From NCBI GenBank assembly GCA_035358315.1, contig DAOPPB010000012.1, forward strand, positions 1 through 24,657: a DNA stretch of 24,657 nucleotides, given 5' to 3'. Each line of letters starts with the position of its first letter. Position 1 is the first letter of the stretch. The position numbers and the translations under genes are program-made. The DNA is from JAAZNV01 sp035358315. GTDB lineage: Bacteria; Patescibacteriota; WWE3; UBA101185; UBA10185. Below, in pieces: positions 7,665 through 15,989 of the stretch. A model generated the notes under the pieces. The model did not search any database and had not been told where the DNA came from. It was given only the letters and a program-made list of their open reading frames with translations.

Positions 7665-8870
7665 TTATGGAGTGTAATTTAGAGGATTCTGTGCTGTTCC
7701 ATTATATTTCACCATAAAATGAACGTGCGGTCCTGTAGATCTTCCTGTGCTTCCCATTACACCTATCTGCTCTCCTCTTCCAATGTTCTCCCCATAACTA
7801 ACATCTATTCTGCTCATGTGCCCATACACCGTTTGATAACCCCCACCATGATCTATTATTACGTTTAAACCCAAACCAAAGGGATCCCAGCCAGCTCTTA
7901 TTACTGTACCATTATTGCAGGATAATATAGGAGGCATACCTGATTGCCCTCCAGCCGCTATATCAACACCATTGTGATACCAAGAATAATATTGTGTGAT
8001 AGTCCAAACTGTTGTAGGCCAAGCGCAATAACCTTTTCTCGGTGATGCTTCCCCTCCTCCGAAACCCACGGATGGCTGTTGATCATAAACCATTATAGGA
8101 GGGACAACTACAGGGACTTTTCCTCCGGGAATAACCAATTCCGTACCAACAGCCAATTTCCCGGTATCCAAAATGTAATTAAAATCGGCAATAGCTTGGG
8201 GGGCTACTCCATAATCTTCCGCTATTGAAGTGAGTGTATCCCCGCTCTTAACTTTATGTATTAAACCGGCAACGGGAGGAATAACAATTTCTTTTCCTAC
8301 ACTCAATATTGATGAATCTGTTAACCCGTTAACATATTTCAGAGCATCTATTGATACTTTGAATTGAGTTCCTATAGAATACAGAGTATCTCCTTGCTGA
8401 ATAGTGTAAGTAAAAGGCTGGTTTCTCTTCCTTTCCTCCGGTATAGACGTAAGAGCTATTTCCTTTTTCGGAATTATATCAGTCGTATTTTTCAGATAGC
8501 TTGCACTAACCGGCTTATTTACTACAAGAGGAGAGCTATTAAAAATCTCCCCCACAGTAAAAACCAGAAATGAAAAAATCATAACAAACCATGTAGCTAT
8601 AGTTCTTCCCAAACGTCCTCTTGACCAAATAAGTTTTTTAGTAAGAAATGTTTTTAACTCTGAGGGAATTTTCAGTATAAAAACGAATATTTTTGCCAAT
8701 AAGGATATAAGAAAATATATCTTCTTTACCAGATACAAAAAAAGAGATCGGAAAAATTCCAACCAAAGGGAAAAAAACTGTTCGATTTTATTCCGCCCCG
8801 CCGGTTTAAATCCCTCAAAACTAAGCTGGAAAAATCTTTTGGACGATGGGCGTTTCGTTGTAAAAGCCAT
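7665..8870 (-). CDS. Membrane-anchored LysM/M23 family peptidoglycan peptidase
   Basis: The 401-aa product starts with a basic cytoplasmic segment, a hydrophobic stretch (about 38-70) and a membrane helix (about 90-110). It continues outside with two LysM peptidoglycan-binding repeats (about 153-199, YTIQQGDTLYSIG; and 204-248, HKVKSGDTLTSIA) and a C-terminal M23 domain. The zinc/catalytic residues are all present: His299 and Asp303 (HNGVD), His351 (YGHMS), His382 and His384 (HVHF). M23 enzymes cleave peptide cross-links in the wall, so this is a plausible wall-remodelling or daughter-cell-separation enzyme and implies a peptidoglycan wall. The ATG lies 8 nt beyond a perfect TATAAT, so the message is predicted to be leaderless. 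It is not clearly in an operon with rho or obg. Confidence 0.93.
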   Translation of the reverse strand: MAFTTKRPSSKRFFQLSFEGFKPAGRNKIEQFFSLWLEFFRSLFLYLVKKIYFLISLLAKIFVFILKIPSELKTFLTKKLIWSRGRLGRTIATWFVMIFSFLVFTVGEIFNSSPLVVNKPVSASYLKNTTDIIPKKEIALTSIPEERKRNQPFTYTIQQGDTLYSIGTQFKVSIDALKYVNGLTDSSILSVGKEIVIPPVAGLIHKVKSGDTLTSIAEDYGVAPQAIADFNYILDTGKLAVGTELVIPGGKVPVVVPPIMVYDQQPSVGFGGGEASPRKGYCAWPTTVWTITQYYSWYHNGVDIAAGGQSGMPPILSCNNGTVIRAGWDPFGLGLNVIIDHGGGYQTVYGHMSRIDVSYGENIGRGEQIGVMGSTGRSTGPHVHFMVKYNGTAQNPLNYTP

Positions 8871-8877
8871 TCTATAT

Positions 8878-8883
8878 ATTATA
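8878..8883 (-). promoter_or_regulatory. -10 element of the LysM/M23 gene (leaderless)
   Basis: TATAAT on the minus strand ends 8 nt before the ATG at 8870, predicting transcription from the start codon or one base before it. There is no good -35 (GGTGCA at 17 bp). Confidence 0.5.
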
Positions 8884-8993
8884 TGACAAACATCCCTTTT
8901 TGCACCGTGCGAGAGATTCTACCAATAAAACGGAAGATAATCAAATCCAAGTCCAAGAAGATAATCTTTACAAACTTTATGATTTACTTACTC

Positions 8994-10415
8994 CTATACC
9001 CCACCTTGGTTGAGAGTATCAAGAAACTCTTTGTTGTTTTTAGTTTTTTTAAGCTGTTCTATCACTAATGGAGTAGCATCTCTATCATCCAAAAGGTCAA
9101 CCATTCTTCTTAGCCTATAAACCTTTTCTAACATATCAGGACTAAGCAGATCTTCCTCGTGTCTAGTTCCGCTCGCTTTTATATCTATAGCAGGAAATAT
9201 CCTTCTTTCGGACAATGATCTGTCCAACCTTAACTCCATATTTCCGGTTCCTTTAAACTCCTCAAAAATAACATCATCCATTCTAGATCCTGTATCAACC
9301 AAAGACGTGGCAATAATAGTTAGGCTTCCACCATCCTCTAAATTTCTTGCAGCTCCAAAAAAATGCTTTGCGGGATAAAGTGCGGCCGGGTCAAACCCGC
9401 CGGTAAGTGTTCTTCCTGAAGGCGGCGCTACCATATTGTAGGCTCGGGCTAATCTCGTTATGGAATCCATCAAAATAACAACATCCTTTCCCATTTCCAC
9501 CATTCTCTTTGCCTTTTCAAGACAAAGCTCGGATATTCTGGTTTGCTCTTCTGCTTTTTCATCAAAATTACTGGAAAAAACCTCACCTTTTACACTCCTG
9601 GCAAAATGAGTTACCTCTTCAGGTCTTTCGCCTATCAGTGCGACTAAAAGAGTGACATCGGGGTAATTCGTGGTTATACCGTTAGCGATATCTAAAAGTA
9701 AAAATGTCTTTCCGGCCTTGGGAGGAGCTACTATCATAGCCCGCTGACCCTTTCCTATAGGAGAAATAAGATCTATCAATCTGGTAGAAATAACTTCGGG
9801 CTTGGTCTCAAGTTTAAGCCACTCATTCGGGAAAATCGGCGTCAATTTTGAAAAAATAGGTCTTTTTTTGGCTTTTTCAGGATCTTCTCCTCCCACAGTT
9901 TCTATTCTCAGTAGAGATAAATATCTCTCATTCTCTTTGGGGGGGCGCGCCAAACCAGTGATAGTATCACCAACCCTGAGTCCAAATCTCTTAATTTGGG
10001 AATGGCTTATATAGACATCTTTAGGAAGATCATCATCTCCATTGCTTTCAGTTTGATTTTGCCTTATAACACCGTAATCTGTGAGTATTTCTAAAATCCC
10101 GGATATTTTAATGGTATTTCCACTGTAACTGTAGTTGGAACCATAGCTGGGATTGCGAATTCTCTTGCTATATTCACTCTTTCCAGTAATACTTTCCCTT
10201 CCCCTTTCCACAATTGGTTCTTCCTCTACAGCAAAATTCTCCTCAACCTGATCATTTCCAAATAATATATTATCTGAGCTTAAATTATCTCCTACCGGTG
10301 TACCATCTTTCAAATCATCTAATCCGGATTTTTCAGACACACTTCCAATTTTTTTCTCTTTCTCCTTCTCCAAACTTTGATCTTTAGGTTCATCTTTTTT
10401 CTTTTTTATAGGCAT
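8994..10415 (-). CDS. rho: Transcription termination factor Rho
   Basis: The 473-aa product (residue numbers below count from the upstream GTG at 10448, 11 residues earlier) contains a charged N-terminal insert (about 15-110). The cold-shock/OB RNA-binding domain follows (about 113-186, with GLRVGDTITGLARPP), then the RecA-type ATPase with Walker A APPKAGKT (241-248), Walker B VVILMD (323-328), and the strongly conserved stretch from PPSGRTLTGGFDP to DLLSP. Rho is a hexameric RNA helicase that ends untranslated transcription. The start is uncertain: the ATG at 10415 (MPIKKKK) looks natural but has no ribosome binding site, while a TATAAA (10462-10457) would put the transcript start almost on the GTG at 10448 or ATG at 10445. 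No terminator is evident after the stop. Confidence 0.96.
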   Translation of the reverse strand: MPIKKKKDEPKDQSLEKEKEKKIGSVSEKSGLDDLKDGTPVGDNLSSDNILFGNDQVEENFAVEEEPIVERGRESITGKSEYSKRIRNPSYGSNYSYSGNTIKISGILEILTDYGVIRQNQTESNGDDDLPKDVYISHSQIKRFGLRVGDTITGLARPPKENERYLSLLRIETVGGEDPEKAKKRPIFSKLTPIFPNEWLKLETKPEVISTRLIDLISPIGKGQRAMIVAPPKAGKTFLLLDIANGITTNYPDVTLLVALIGERPEEVTHFARSVKGEVFSSNFDEKAEEQTRISELCLEKAKRMVEMGKDVVILMDSITRLARAYNMVAPPSGRTLTGGFDPAALYPAKHFFGAARNLEDGGSLTIIATSLVDTGSRMDDVIFEEFKGTGNMELRLDRSLSERRIFPAIDIKASGTRHEEDLLSPDMLEKVYRLRRMVDLLDDRDATPLVIEQLKKTKNNKEFLDTLNQGGV

Positions 10416-10552
10416 TTTAAATAAACGTGGGCGACAAAAAGCCATCACGCTCTAAATTTATACTTTGAAAACAAAGAATTTTTACATATTTTGGAAAATT
10501 TTCTTTCGTAAAAAGAATTCGGAAATCTCCTGACCTAAGGAAATAATAAACT

Positions 10553-10626
10553 AAAAAACAAGCTTCATCAAGTACTTCCTGAAGATGGGAGATAGCCACT
10601 GCCCCGAGCTACCTCCCAACTTCAAG
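10553..10626 (-). ncRNA. Strong stem-loop and T-run between the sortase gene and rho
   Basis: On the minus strand CTTGAAG (10626-10620) pairs with CTTCAGG (10584-10578) and, inside it, GGGAGGTAGC pairs with GCTATCTCCC using one G-U pair. This gives about 18 base pairs around an 11-nt loop. It is clearly richer in G+C than its surroundings. A T6 run follows at 10558-10553, about 20 nt from the stem. It may be the sortase transcript's terminator, a small RNA, or part of a rho leader. The rest of the 10427-10700 gap shows nothing else clear apart from a short ACCAG/CTGGT hairpin near 10690. Confidence 0.5.
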
Positions 10627-10700
10627 ACTCATTTACGATACTTAAGCGGTTAAAACAAATAACTCTCTTATAACCTCGGACCAGAAATCTGGTAATGAAA

Positions 10701-11408
10701 CTAGTCCGCAGCCAGTTTTTCTATTATCTCTACCTCGGCGGAGTCGCCCCCGCTAAATGTATCGGAAATAAGTTCTGCACTTACAACCAATCTTTTATCA
10801 TATGTACTCTTCTCTGTCGACCAGATACCACCGCAGGTTATCAACGTTACAATCGGTGAATTGTCACCTTTGTAATTTTCAAAAACTTTTGACCTATCGG
10901 GATCATTTATTCCCACGTAGTATATATTAGATATCTTATAGTTATATATTCTTCCGTAGCTGTCAAGCACCGATACTTTATCACCTACATTTACATTTTT
11001 CAACTTCCAAAAAGCAGCGGGCCTCCCAAGATTATCATCATAATGAGCATCTATTATAAGATTTCCCGGTTCTGCAACTTTTGCACTTTTTTCATACCAC
11101 CCGGCTTCATTCCATTTTTCAGGCGTCTCTAAAAAACCGGCGGTATCTACCCCAACAGGGACTACAGGGATGTCTATTCCGACGGAATCAATGACAATTC
11201 TTTTCGGATCTCCAAATACGGGCTTTGCCATTTCTTTGAAAACAGATTCCTGCTCTTCCAGCAGGTTTACATCTTCAGCGTCGTTGTTTATTAAGAGATT
11301 GGGTTTAGAAACGAAATACAACGACCCTATTAAAAAGAGCGGGAGAATTATCATTATAAATATTTTCGAAGAGGTTTTTTTATACTTACGTTCTTCACCT
11401 GCTGTCAT
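10701..11408 (-). CDS. Sortase (class D/E/F-like cysteine transpeptidase)
   Basis: The 235-aa product has a basic N-terminus, one membrane helix (IFIMIILPLFLIGSLYFV, about 16-33) and an extracytoplasmic sortase beta-barrel with the full catalytic triad: His122 (IIDAHYDD), Cys192 (LITCGG) and Arg206 (YDKRLVV). Sortases cut LPxTG-type motifs and attach the protein to the wall. An LPKTG protein is encoded directly upstream, so enzyme and substrate form a pair. I chose the ATG at 11408 because AAGGAA lies 7 nt before it. An in-frame GTG at 11498 would add 30 residues encoded by the structured leader. The gene shares the strong upstream promoter unless the hairpins in the 111-nt gap attenuate it. 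Confidence 0.9.
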   Translation of the reverse strand: MTAGEERKYKKTSSKIFIMIILPLFLIGSLYFVSKPNLLINNDAEDVNLLEEQESVFKEMAKPVFGDPKRIVIDSVGIDIPVVPVGVDTAGFLETPEKWNEAGWYEKSAKVAEPGNLIIDAHYDDNLGRPAAFWKLKNVNVGDKVSVLDSYGRIYNYKISNIYYVGINDPDRSKVFENYKGDNSPIVTLITCGGIWSTEKSTYDKRLVVSAELISDTFSGGDSAEVEIIEKLAAD

Positions 11409-11496
11409 CTTAGATTTCCTTGGGCGGTAGACAGAATGGTCGCGTAAGGAACGAGCCAAACCCAACCATTCTGCCTTCCGTCCAAAGACGAAAGGC
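11409..11496 (-). promoter_or_regulatory. Structured RNA leader before the sortase gene, possible SD-masking element
   Basis: On the minus strand a 10-bp hairpin (11496-11473, GCCTTTCGTC with loop TTTG and GACGGAAGGC) is followed directly by a 9-bp perfect stem CAGAATGGT (11473-11465)/ACCATTCTG (11440-11432) with a 24-nt loop. The loop contains TTCCTT (11451-11446), complementary to the ribosome binding site AAGGAA (11421-11416), and is preceded by TTGGG, complementary to the CCCAA that overlaps that site. The element is distinctly richer in G+C than its flanks. A pseudoknot between loop and binding site would block sortase translation. No known riboswitch class was recognised. Confidence 0.5.
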
Positions 11497-11519
11497 ACTA
11501 AACACTCAGATTTTTCAAC

Positions 11520-12128
11520 TTACTTTCTTTTTAAGAACCGTTTGCTCAATACCCCAGCTAACAAAGAACCTGCCCCTGCCAAGGCAAACACAGAAATAGA
11601 TCCTGTTTTGGGAAGTTCAGAAGGCTCCATGTTTCCGTAGCAGACAGTGGCCGTATCGGAACCCTGAAAATCGCCATCCCATCTCAAGTCAGCCTTATTA
11701 ACCACACATTTTTCGAATCTTACATCCCTATCGTATTCATCGGATTTAACCTTAGCAAGAATGATAAATTCCTTTGTATCATCAGGATCAAAATCGTCCC
11801 AATCCTCCGTTAAACCGGATCCACCGATCTTTTCCATCTCATCCGGCAGATGATCTTTCATTTCCATATCATCCGCATCTCCGGCGTCACCATCGCTTTT
11901 ATTCTTAATCTTTATCCTAAATTCAACCACATCATCCTTTCCAACATCGGTTACTTTGTCTTTCCACTCACTATCACCGGCTATTCTAACTTCTTTAACA
12001 ATCCTAAACTTAGTATTGTACTCCTCTTCCCCACCATACCCATTTGCAAAAGCATTTCTAGTAGATAGAGTTAGAGCAGTAGCTAAGACGAAGAAACCTC
12101 CTATTAATTTTATTTTATTTTTATTCAT
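11520..12128 (-). CDS. LPKTG-anchored, acidic cell-surface protein
   Basis: The 202-aa product has an N-terminal signal peptide (about 1-28, ending NAFA), a mature acidic domain, and a complete sorting signal: LPKTG (172-176), a hydrophobic stretch (about 178-194) and a basic tail (SKRFLKRK). The mature part (KFRIVKEVRI ... DVVEFRIKIKNKSDGDAGD) resembles DUF11-type beta-sandwich repeats of surface proteins, with one copy. The two cysteines (141 and 163) could form a disulfide. The domain is very rich in Asp/Glu, which might bind cations. It is the probable substrate of the sortase encoded next. A fully consensus promoter about 135 nt upstream suggests high expression. Confidence 0.88.
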   Translation of the reverse strand: MNKNKIKLIGGFFVLATALTLSTRNAFANGYGGEEEYNTKFRIVKEVRIAGDSEWKDKVTDVGKDDVVEFRIKIKNKSDGDAGDADDMEMKDHLPDEMEKIGGSGLTEDWDDFDPDDTKEFIILAKVKSDEYDRDVRFEKCVVNKADLRWDGDFQGSDTATVCYGNMEPSELPKTGSISVFALAGAGSLLAGVLSKRFLKRK

Positions 12129-12262
12129 TTTTTTAACCTACCTACAAAACAACACAATAAGAACTATGTCAAATTATGTTATTTAGCAGTATGGCAGGAA
12201 ATTTAGTACTCTACAAAACAGCTATGTTCCCATACACAAAAAACTGAATGTGGAAACATAAC
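12129..12262 (-). promoter_or_regulatory. 134-nt leader of the LPKTG gene with a 10-nt direct repeat
   Basis: Between the predicted start (about 12262) and the ATG lies a leader that carries TGTTTTGTAG twice (12220-12211 and 12151-12142), 69 nt apart. An AGG-containing GTAGGTAGG just upstream of the ATG is the only candidate ribosome binding site. No strong hairpin was seen. Confidence 0.35.
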
Positions 12263-12268
12263 AAGGAG

Positions 12269-12297
12269 ATTATAACCTTTTTATTATGGTTTGTCAA
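12269..12297 (-). promoter_or_regulatory. Fully consensus promoter of the LPKTG-sortase operon
   Basis: The -35 TTGACA (12297-12292) and -10 TATAAT (12274-12269) match consensus at all 12 positions with a 17-bp spacer on the minus strand. This is the best promoter in the window. Confidence 0.85.
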
Positions 12298-12340
12298 TAC
12301 TATGGGACTTTTCTATTGCTGATGAATTCTCTTCAGTATT

Positions 12341-15300
12341 TTATACCTCTTTCTCCTTGTATCCAAAGGAGTAAAACATAGAGAGAAAAAGCAATAAAAA
12401 TCCTATAAACTCTCCTATTTGAGGCCAAAAGAAAATATGTATATTATCCGGGATGCTATTTTCAAAAACCCAGCCATTAGCCCAATTATTTACTTTTACG
12501 TGAGTGGCAGGACATGGGGCAATACCACAAAACGCCAGCCATCCGGGATCGTAAGCTTCATTAAAAACGAAGACATTATTGTTACCTGTATTCGGCTCTG
12601 ATATTTCAAAACCCTTTATTAAATCGTAAGACACAGGAATTAAACTTAGGTACTCAAGCTCGTTCTTGCTCATCGTATCACCAAAAACGTAATTTGATAT
12701 GTTTAAGGTGTATCCCATGCCGCTCCCCATTGAGGGGACAAAGTAAAAATAAGTTCCAGATTTTTCTTTCGGAAGTGAAACTTCTATATCACAACGTTTT
12801 GAATATTCATTGGTTAAACACAGTCTCAAAGGTACCCCGCCAAGATAATCGGCTTTAACCTCGAGAACATAACCATTATCATGTGAAGCTAAAGGAAATT
12901 CATAAGAATCACATAATGAGCCTTTTGTTGAGTTGAATACAATCCCCTTTCCCGAATCTACAAAATTAGAAACATTTAGTTCCTGACCTATACTACAAGG
13001 TCTTCTATTTCCAAAAATTTCCCGAGGTTTTACAGTAAGATAATCTTTCTTTAAAAAAGTTAAATAACCCTTCAATGTCAGATTTTTATACGCATCATAA
13101 CTTAGACTACCATTTAATATCTCCTCCACAGGAAATATCTTTATATCCGTATATCTTTTTGCTACCTCTTTTCGGGAATTTCGCGCATCAGCAAAAAATC
13201 TAAGGTTATATCTATTAAAATCAGAGTTTATTTCGGAAACAAAATATGCACCTCCAACAAAATGATCTATACAGAGGCCGGAGACGCTATCTAACATGCA
13301 AAAATCCCGATCCGATATTTGTCCATCCGAAGAAAAGGATATAACCACCGAACCGGAAAAGGATTTGTTTAAGAATTCGGATACGGAGGAAGTTACACAC
13401 GCCAATGTATTTTTCCCGGCTATTTCAAAACCCGAATCAATTCTGGATATTGAGTAGGAAGAGGAACCCGTAGATTCACTGGGATTGCAGCTTTCAAGAT
13501 TTGGGTACAAAAGATCGTTTATATTTATGCTTTCATTTAATTTGTAAATACTATATGAGGAGCCCTTCGAAAGGGAAACTAGAGAACTTCCAAGTAACTC
13601 GTTATTTTTTACCCCTGTTAAAGGATAATAGTCATTTTCAAATTTCAGGAAATATTCTCCGTCTTCTTTTATCTCAAAAGGTACTGCTCCTACGGAGACT
13701 CTATCAAATACAATGTCAATAAACTTAACATTACTATCACCTTCTCTTAGATATAAAGAAACAGGAATTTTCCCTGTACTATCAATAATGTTGTCACCAT
13801 AAGGAAGTTTTAAATACACAGCATTATCATCGGAATAGACCAAACCACTATCCATATTCTCATCCACAGAATTAAAACCCAGAAACTGATGGGTTTGCGT
13901 ACCCGTAGAAATATAATCCCCATATTTCACATATATAGGATCTGAATATTCCTTATAGAGGGAATTCGAAGACTCCCGATACGAATAAATTTTTTCAATT
14001 TTCTGATAATCCTTATTGGGAATATACTCATAAACTAGGAGGCCCTGACCGAAATTCCTTGCCAATTTAACTGAATCCATATCGGAAAATAACTTCTCCA
14101 TTTCGCCGTGAAACAAAACCTTGCTATCTGATCCCGGCGCCAACACACTTTTATCCAAAATTAACCACCTAATCTTATATTTTTCCAGATATTTTTGAAG
14201 TAATTCTTTATCACGAGAATAAATCGCCGTCGATATTTCCCTGTAAGGTTGTTCGTTAGCTATATTCCAACGATCAAACTCTCTGTCAATCAGCGGTTGT
14301 TTAATTCCAAACCACAAAAACCCGGCTCCCTGATATCCCAATCCCTTTTCATCCCAAGAATATGTAACCCATCCCCAAAACGAATGTATCGGCAAATGTA
14401 GTACCCGTCCATATTCTTTCTTTTCATCAAAATAATTAAACATTTCAAAGTATCTGTCCGGTATATCTACTCTCATCGCAGGATTTATTAAGTAGCCCTC
14501 AAAAGCTGGAAATGAAAAATAAATCAGAAAAGCTGACAATAAAATTCCGATAAAAGCAGGAAAAACTCCAAAAAGAATCCGTTCAACGCATGAGATTAAA
14601 AACGAAGTTGCATAGCCAAAAAATATTGCATAAACAAACATAAGAAAAACGGAAAACTTTGTAAAAGGAAATCTGAACAACTCTTTAAACAACGGAATAT
14701 GTTCCTGAAGAAAAACAAAAATACTTCCAAATGGTGGATTTACATTTAAAATGAAAAAAACGCTCAAAAAACCTATGATAATCCATGGAATTAATAATTT
14801 ATCCCGTTTCGATAAGGAAATTATTACTCCGACTAATATCAAAAAGAAAAAGAAATACCCCAAGGCTAAAACTAGAGGTTTTTTAAGATGGATAATCCAT
14901 GGCATCAAAAGACTCTCATATGACCCTCTCTCTGTGTAAACCCCCCAATCAAAGAGAAAGTTCCTCAATATGGAGATATTCTTTATATCCCCATATTTTT
15001 TGTTAACCAGAAAGGCTTCATCGGAAAAAAGATGGTGTATTTTTGACTGAGAAATCTCTGAACCTCGTGTAATTCCATAATATACATTAGGAAGCATCCA
15101 AAAAGAATTTATTAACAAAGTTAGCAGGAATATAGTTGCCCCTCTTTTTATAAAAATTCTTTTGGGAGCTACTAAAATATTTTCAGAGTAACTTTTTCTG
15201 GAATTTAAACTTAACAAAATCATCATCAAAAGATAAATAAAAAGAAACATCACATAGACATAAAAAAGCGTTGATGTATGAGCTTGGGGCGCCCCCAAAA

Positions 15301-15874
15301 AGGTAATGATAGAAAACCATACCAAATCCTTCCTATTACCTTCTAGGTAGAATTTTGTTAAAAAAAGAAACGCCCAACCAAGAAAGGCGTATTGAACAAG
15401 AAACATCTCCAGAGGAACGTTAAATTGCTGGACAGTACCTAAATTTAAAAGATAAAAAAGACCTCCTAGAAAAGACCCGATATAAGAAGATAAACTCTCT
15501 GATTCTTTAAAAATTATTTTCTTTAAAAAGAAAAATACTCCTAAAGGCCCGAGTATCAGCATTAAGAACGCACAAAGATACCTTATAATATTTTTTGCGA
15601 AAAAAATATCCAAAAACTGAATTAATAGTATTCTCGGGATTTCGGCAGCATGGGCCTGAGACGCAGGAGCTCCCAAACCTTGATGTGACTGCCACGCACC
15701 GAAAATAATTCTTTTCCAGTAAACACCATAGTTAAATTCCGGATGGAGAGTATCCCAACCTGTCAGATAAGTTCCGAGGGTGTAGTTTTTATAACAAACA
15801 AATATACATACCGTGGCTAATATAAAAGGAAAAAAGACGCTTATTATGCGGGAACTTGAAATTTTCTTTTGCAC
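12341..15874 (-). CDS. Large GT-C-like multi-pass membrane protein (YfhO/AftD-like)
   Basis: The 1177-aa product has about a dozen membrane helices in roughly its first 460 residues, a long extracytoplasmic region and a final membrane helix near 1150-1170. The first outer loop carries GWDTLHPEFN (39-48), an acidic loop of the kind that holds the catalytic carboxylate in GT-C glycosyltransferases. The C-terminal part (FNEAYDPGWLAF ... NWANGWVF ... IHIFFWPQ) resembles YfhO-type proteins. GT-C enzymes transfer sugars from polyprenyl-phosphate donors outside the membrane. The specific donor and acceptor cannot be told. The start is a GTG at 15874, supported by a promoter placing transcription exactly there. 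No clear terminator follows. Confidence 0.75.
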   Translation of the reverse strand: MQKKISSSRIISVFFPFILATVCIFVCYKNYTLGTYLTGWDTLHPEFNYGVYWKRIIFGAWQSHQGLGAPASQAHAAEIPRILLIQFLDIFFAKNIIRYLCAFLMLILGPLGVFFFLKKIIFKESESLSSYIGSFLGGLFYLLNLGTVQQFNVPLEMFLVQYAFLGWAFLFLTKFYLEGNRKDLVWFSIITFLGAPQAHTSTLFYVYVMFLFIYLLMMILLSLNSRKSYSENILVAPKRIFIKRGATIFLLTLLINSFWMLPNVYYGITRGSEISQSKIHHLFSDEAFLVNKKYGDIKNISILRNFLFDWGVYTERGSYESLLMPWIIHLKKPLVLALGYFFFFLILVGVIISLSKRDKLLIPWIIIGFLSVFFILNVNPPFGSIFVFLQEHIPLFKELFRFPFTKFSVFLMFVYAIFFGYATSFLISCVERILFGVFPAFIGILLSAFLIYFSFPAFEGYLINPAMRVDIPDRYFEMFNYFDEKKEYGRVLHLPIHSFWGWVTYSWDEKGLGYQGAGFLWFGIKQPLIDREFDRWNIANEQPYREISTAIYSRDKELLQKYLEKYKIRWLILDKSVLAPGSDSKVLFHGEMEKLFSDMDSVKLARNFGQGLLVYEYIPNKDYQKIEKIYSYRESSNSLYKEYSDPIYVKYGDYISTGTQTHQFLGFNSVDENMDSGLVYSDDNAVYLKLPYGDNIIDSTGKIPVSLYLREGDSNVKFIDIVFDRVSVGAVPFEIKEDGEYFLKFENDYYPLTGVKNNELLGSSLVSLSKGSSYSIYKLNESININDLLYPNLESCNPSESTGSSSYSISRIDSGFEIAGKNTLACVTSSVSEFLNKSFSGSVVISFSSDGQISDRDFCMLDSVSGLCIDHFVGGAYFVSEINSDFNRYNLRFFADARNSRKEVAKRYTDIKIFPVEEILNGSLSYDAYKNLTLKGYLTFLKKDYLTVKPREIFGNRRPCSIGQELNVSNFVDSGKGIVFNSTKGSLCDSYEFPLASHDNGYVLEVKADYLGGVPLRLCLTNEYSKRCDIEVSLPKEKSGTYFYFVPSMGSGMGYTLNISNYVFGDTMSKNELEYLSLIPVSYDLIKGFEISEPNTGNNNVFVFNEAYDPGWLAFCGIAPCPATHVKVNNWANGWVFENSIPDNIHIFFWPQIGEFIGFLLLFLSMFYSFGYKEKEV

Positions 15875-15880
15875 AGTTTA

Positions 15881-15909
15881 AGTATATGTTCTAAGTTGCT
15901 TATTGGCAA
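15881..15909 (-). promoter_or_regulatory. Promoter of the 1177-aa membrane protein (leaderless, GTG start)
   Basis: On the minus strand TTGCCA (15909-15904), a 17-bp spacer and TATACT (15886-15881) each match consensus at 5 of 6 positions. The GTG start codon lies exactly 7 nt past the -10. Confidence 0.65.
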
Positions 15910-15989
15910 TGAAAACAAAGTATGTTCGGATAATATTTATCTCGCAGACGTATTCAGACACATACAGTAAACATGAATAAAAATTAAAT

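Noticed and set aside
10417..10599. 60-aa open frame between the sortase gene and rho
   Set aside because: It starts at a GTG inside the strong hairpin, its sequence resembles no protein, and it runs into the rho start; more likely untranslated spacer.
11409..11498. 30-residue N-terminal extension of the sortase from a GTG
   Set aside because: The segment consists of two strong hairpins, and a ribosome binding site precedes the ATG at 11408. It is kept as an open alternative in the findings.
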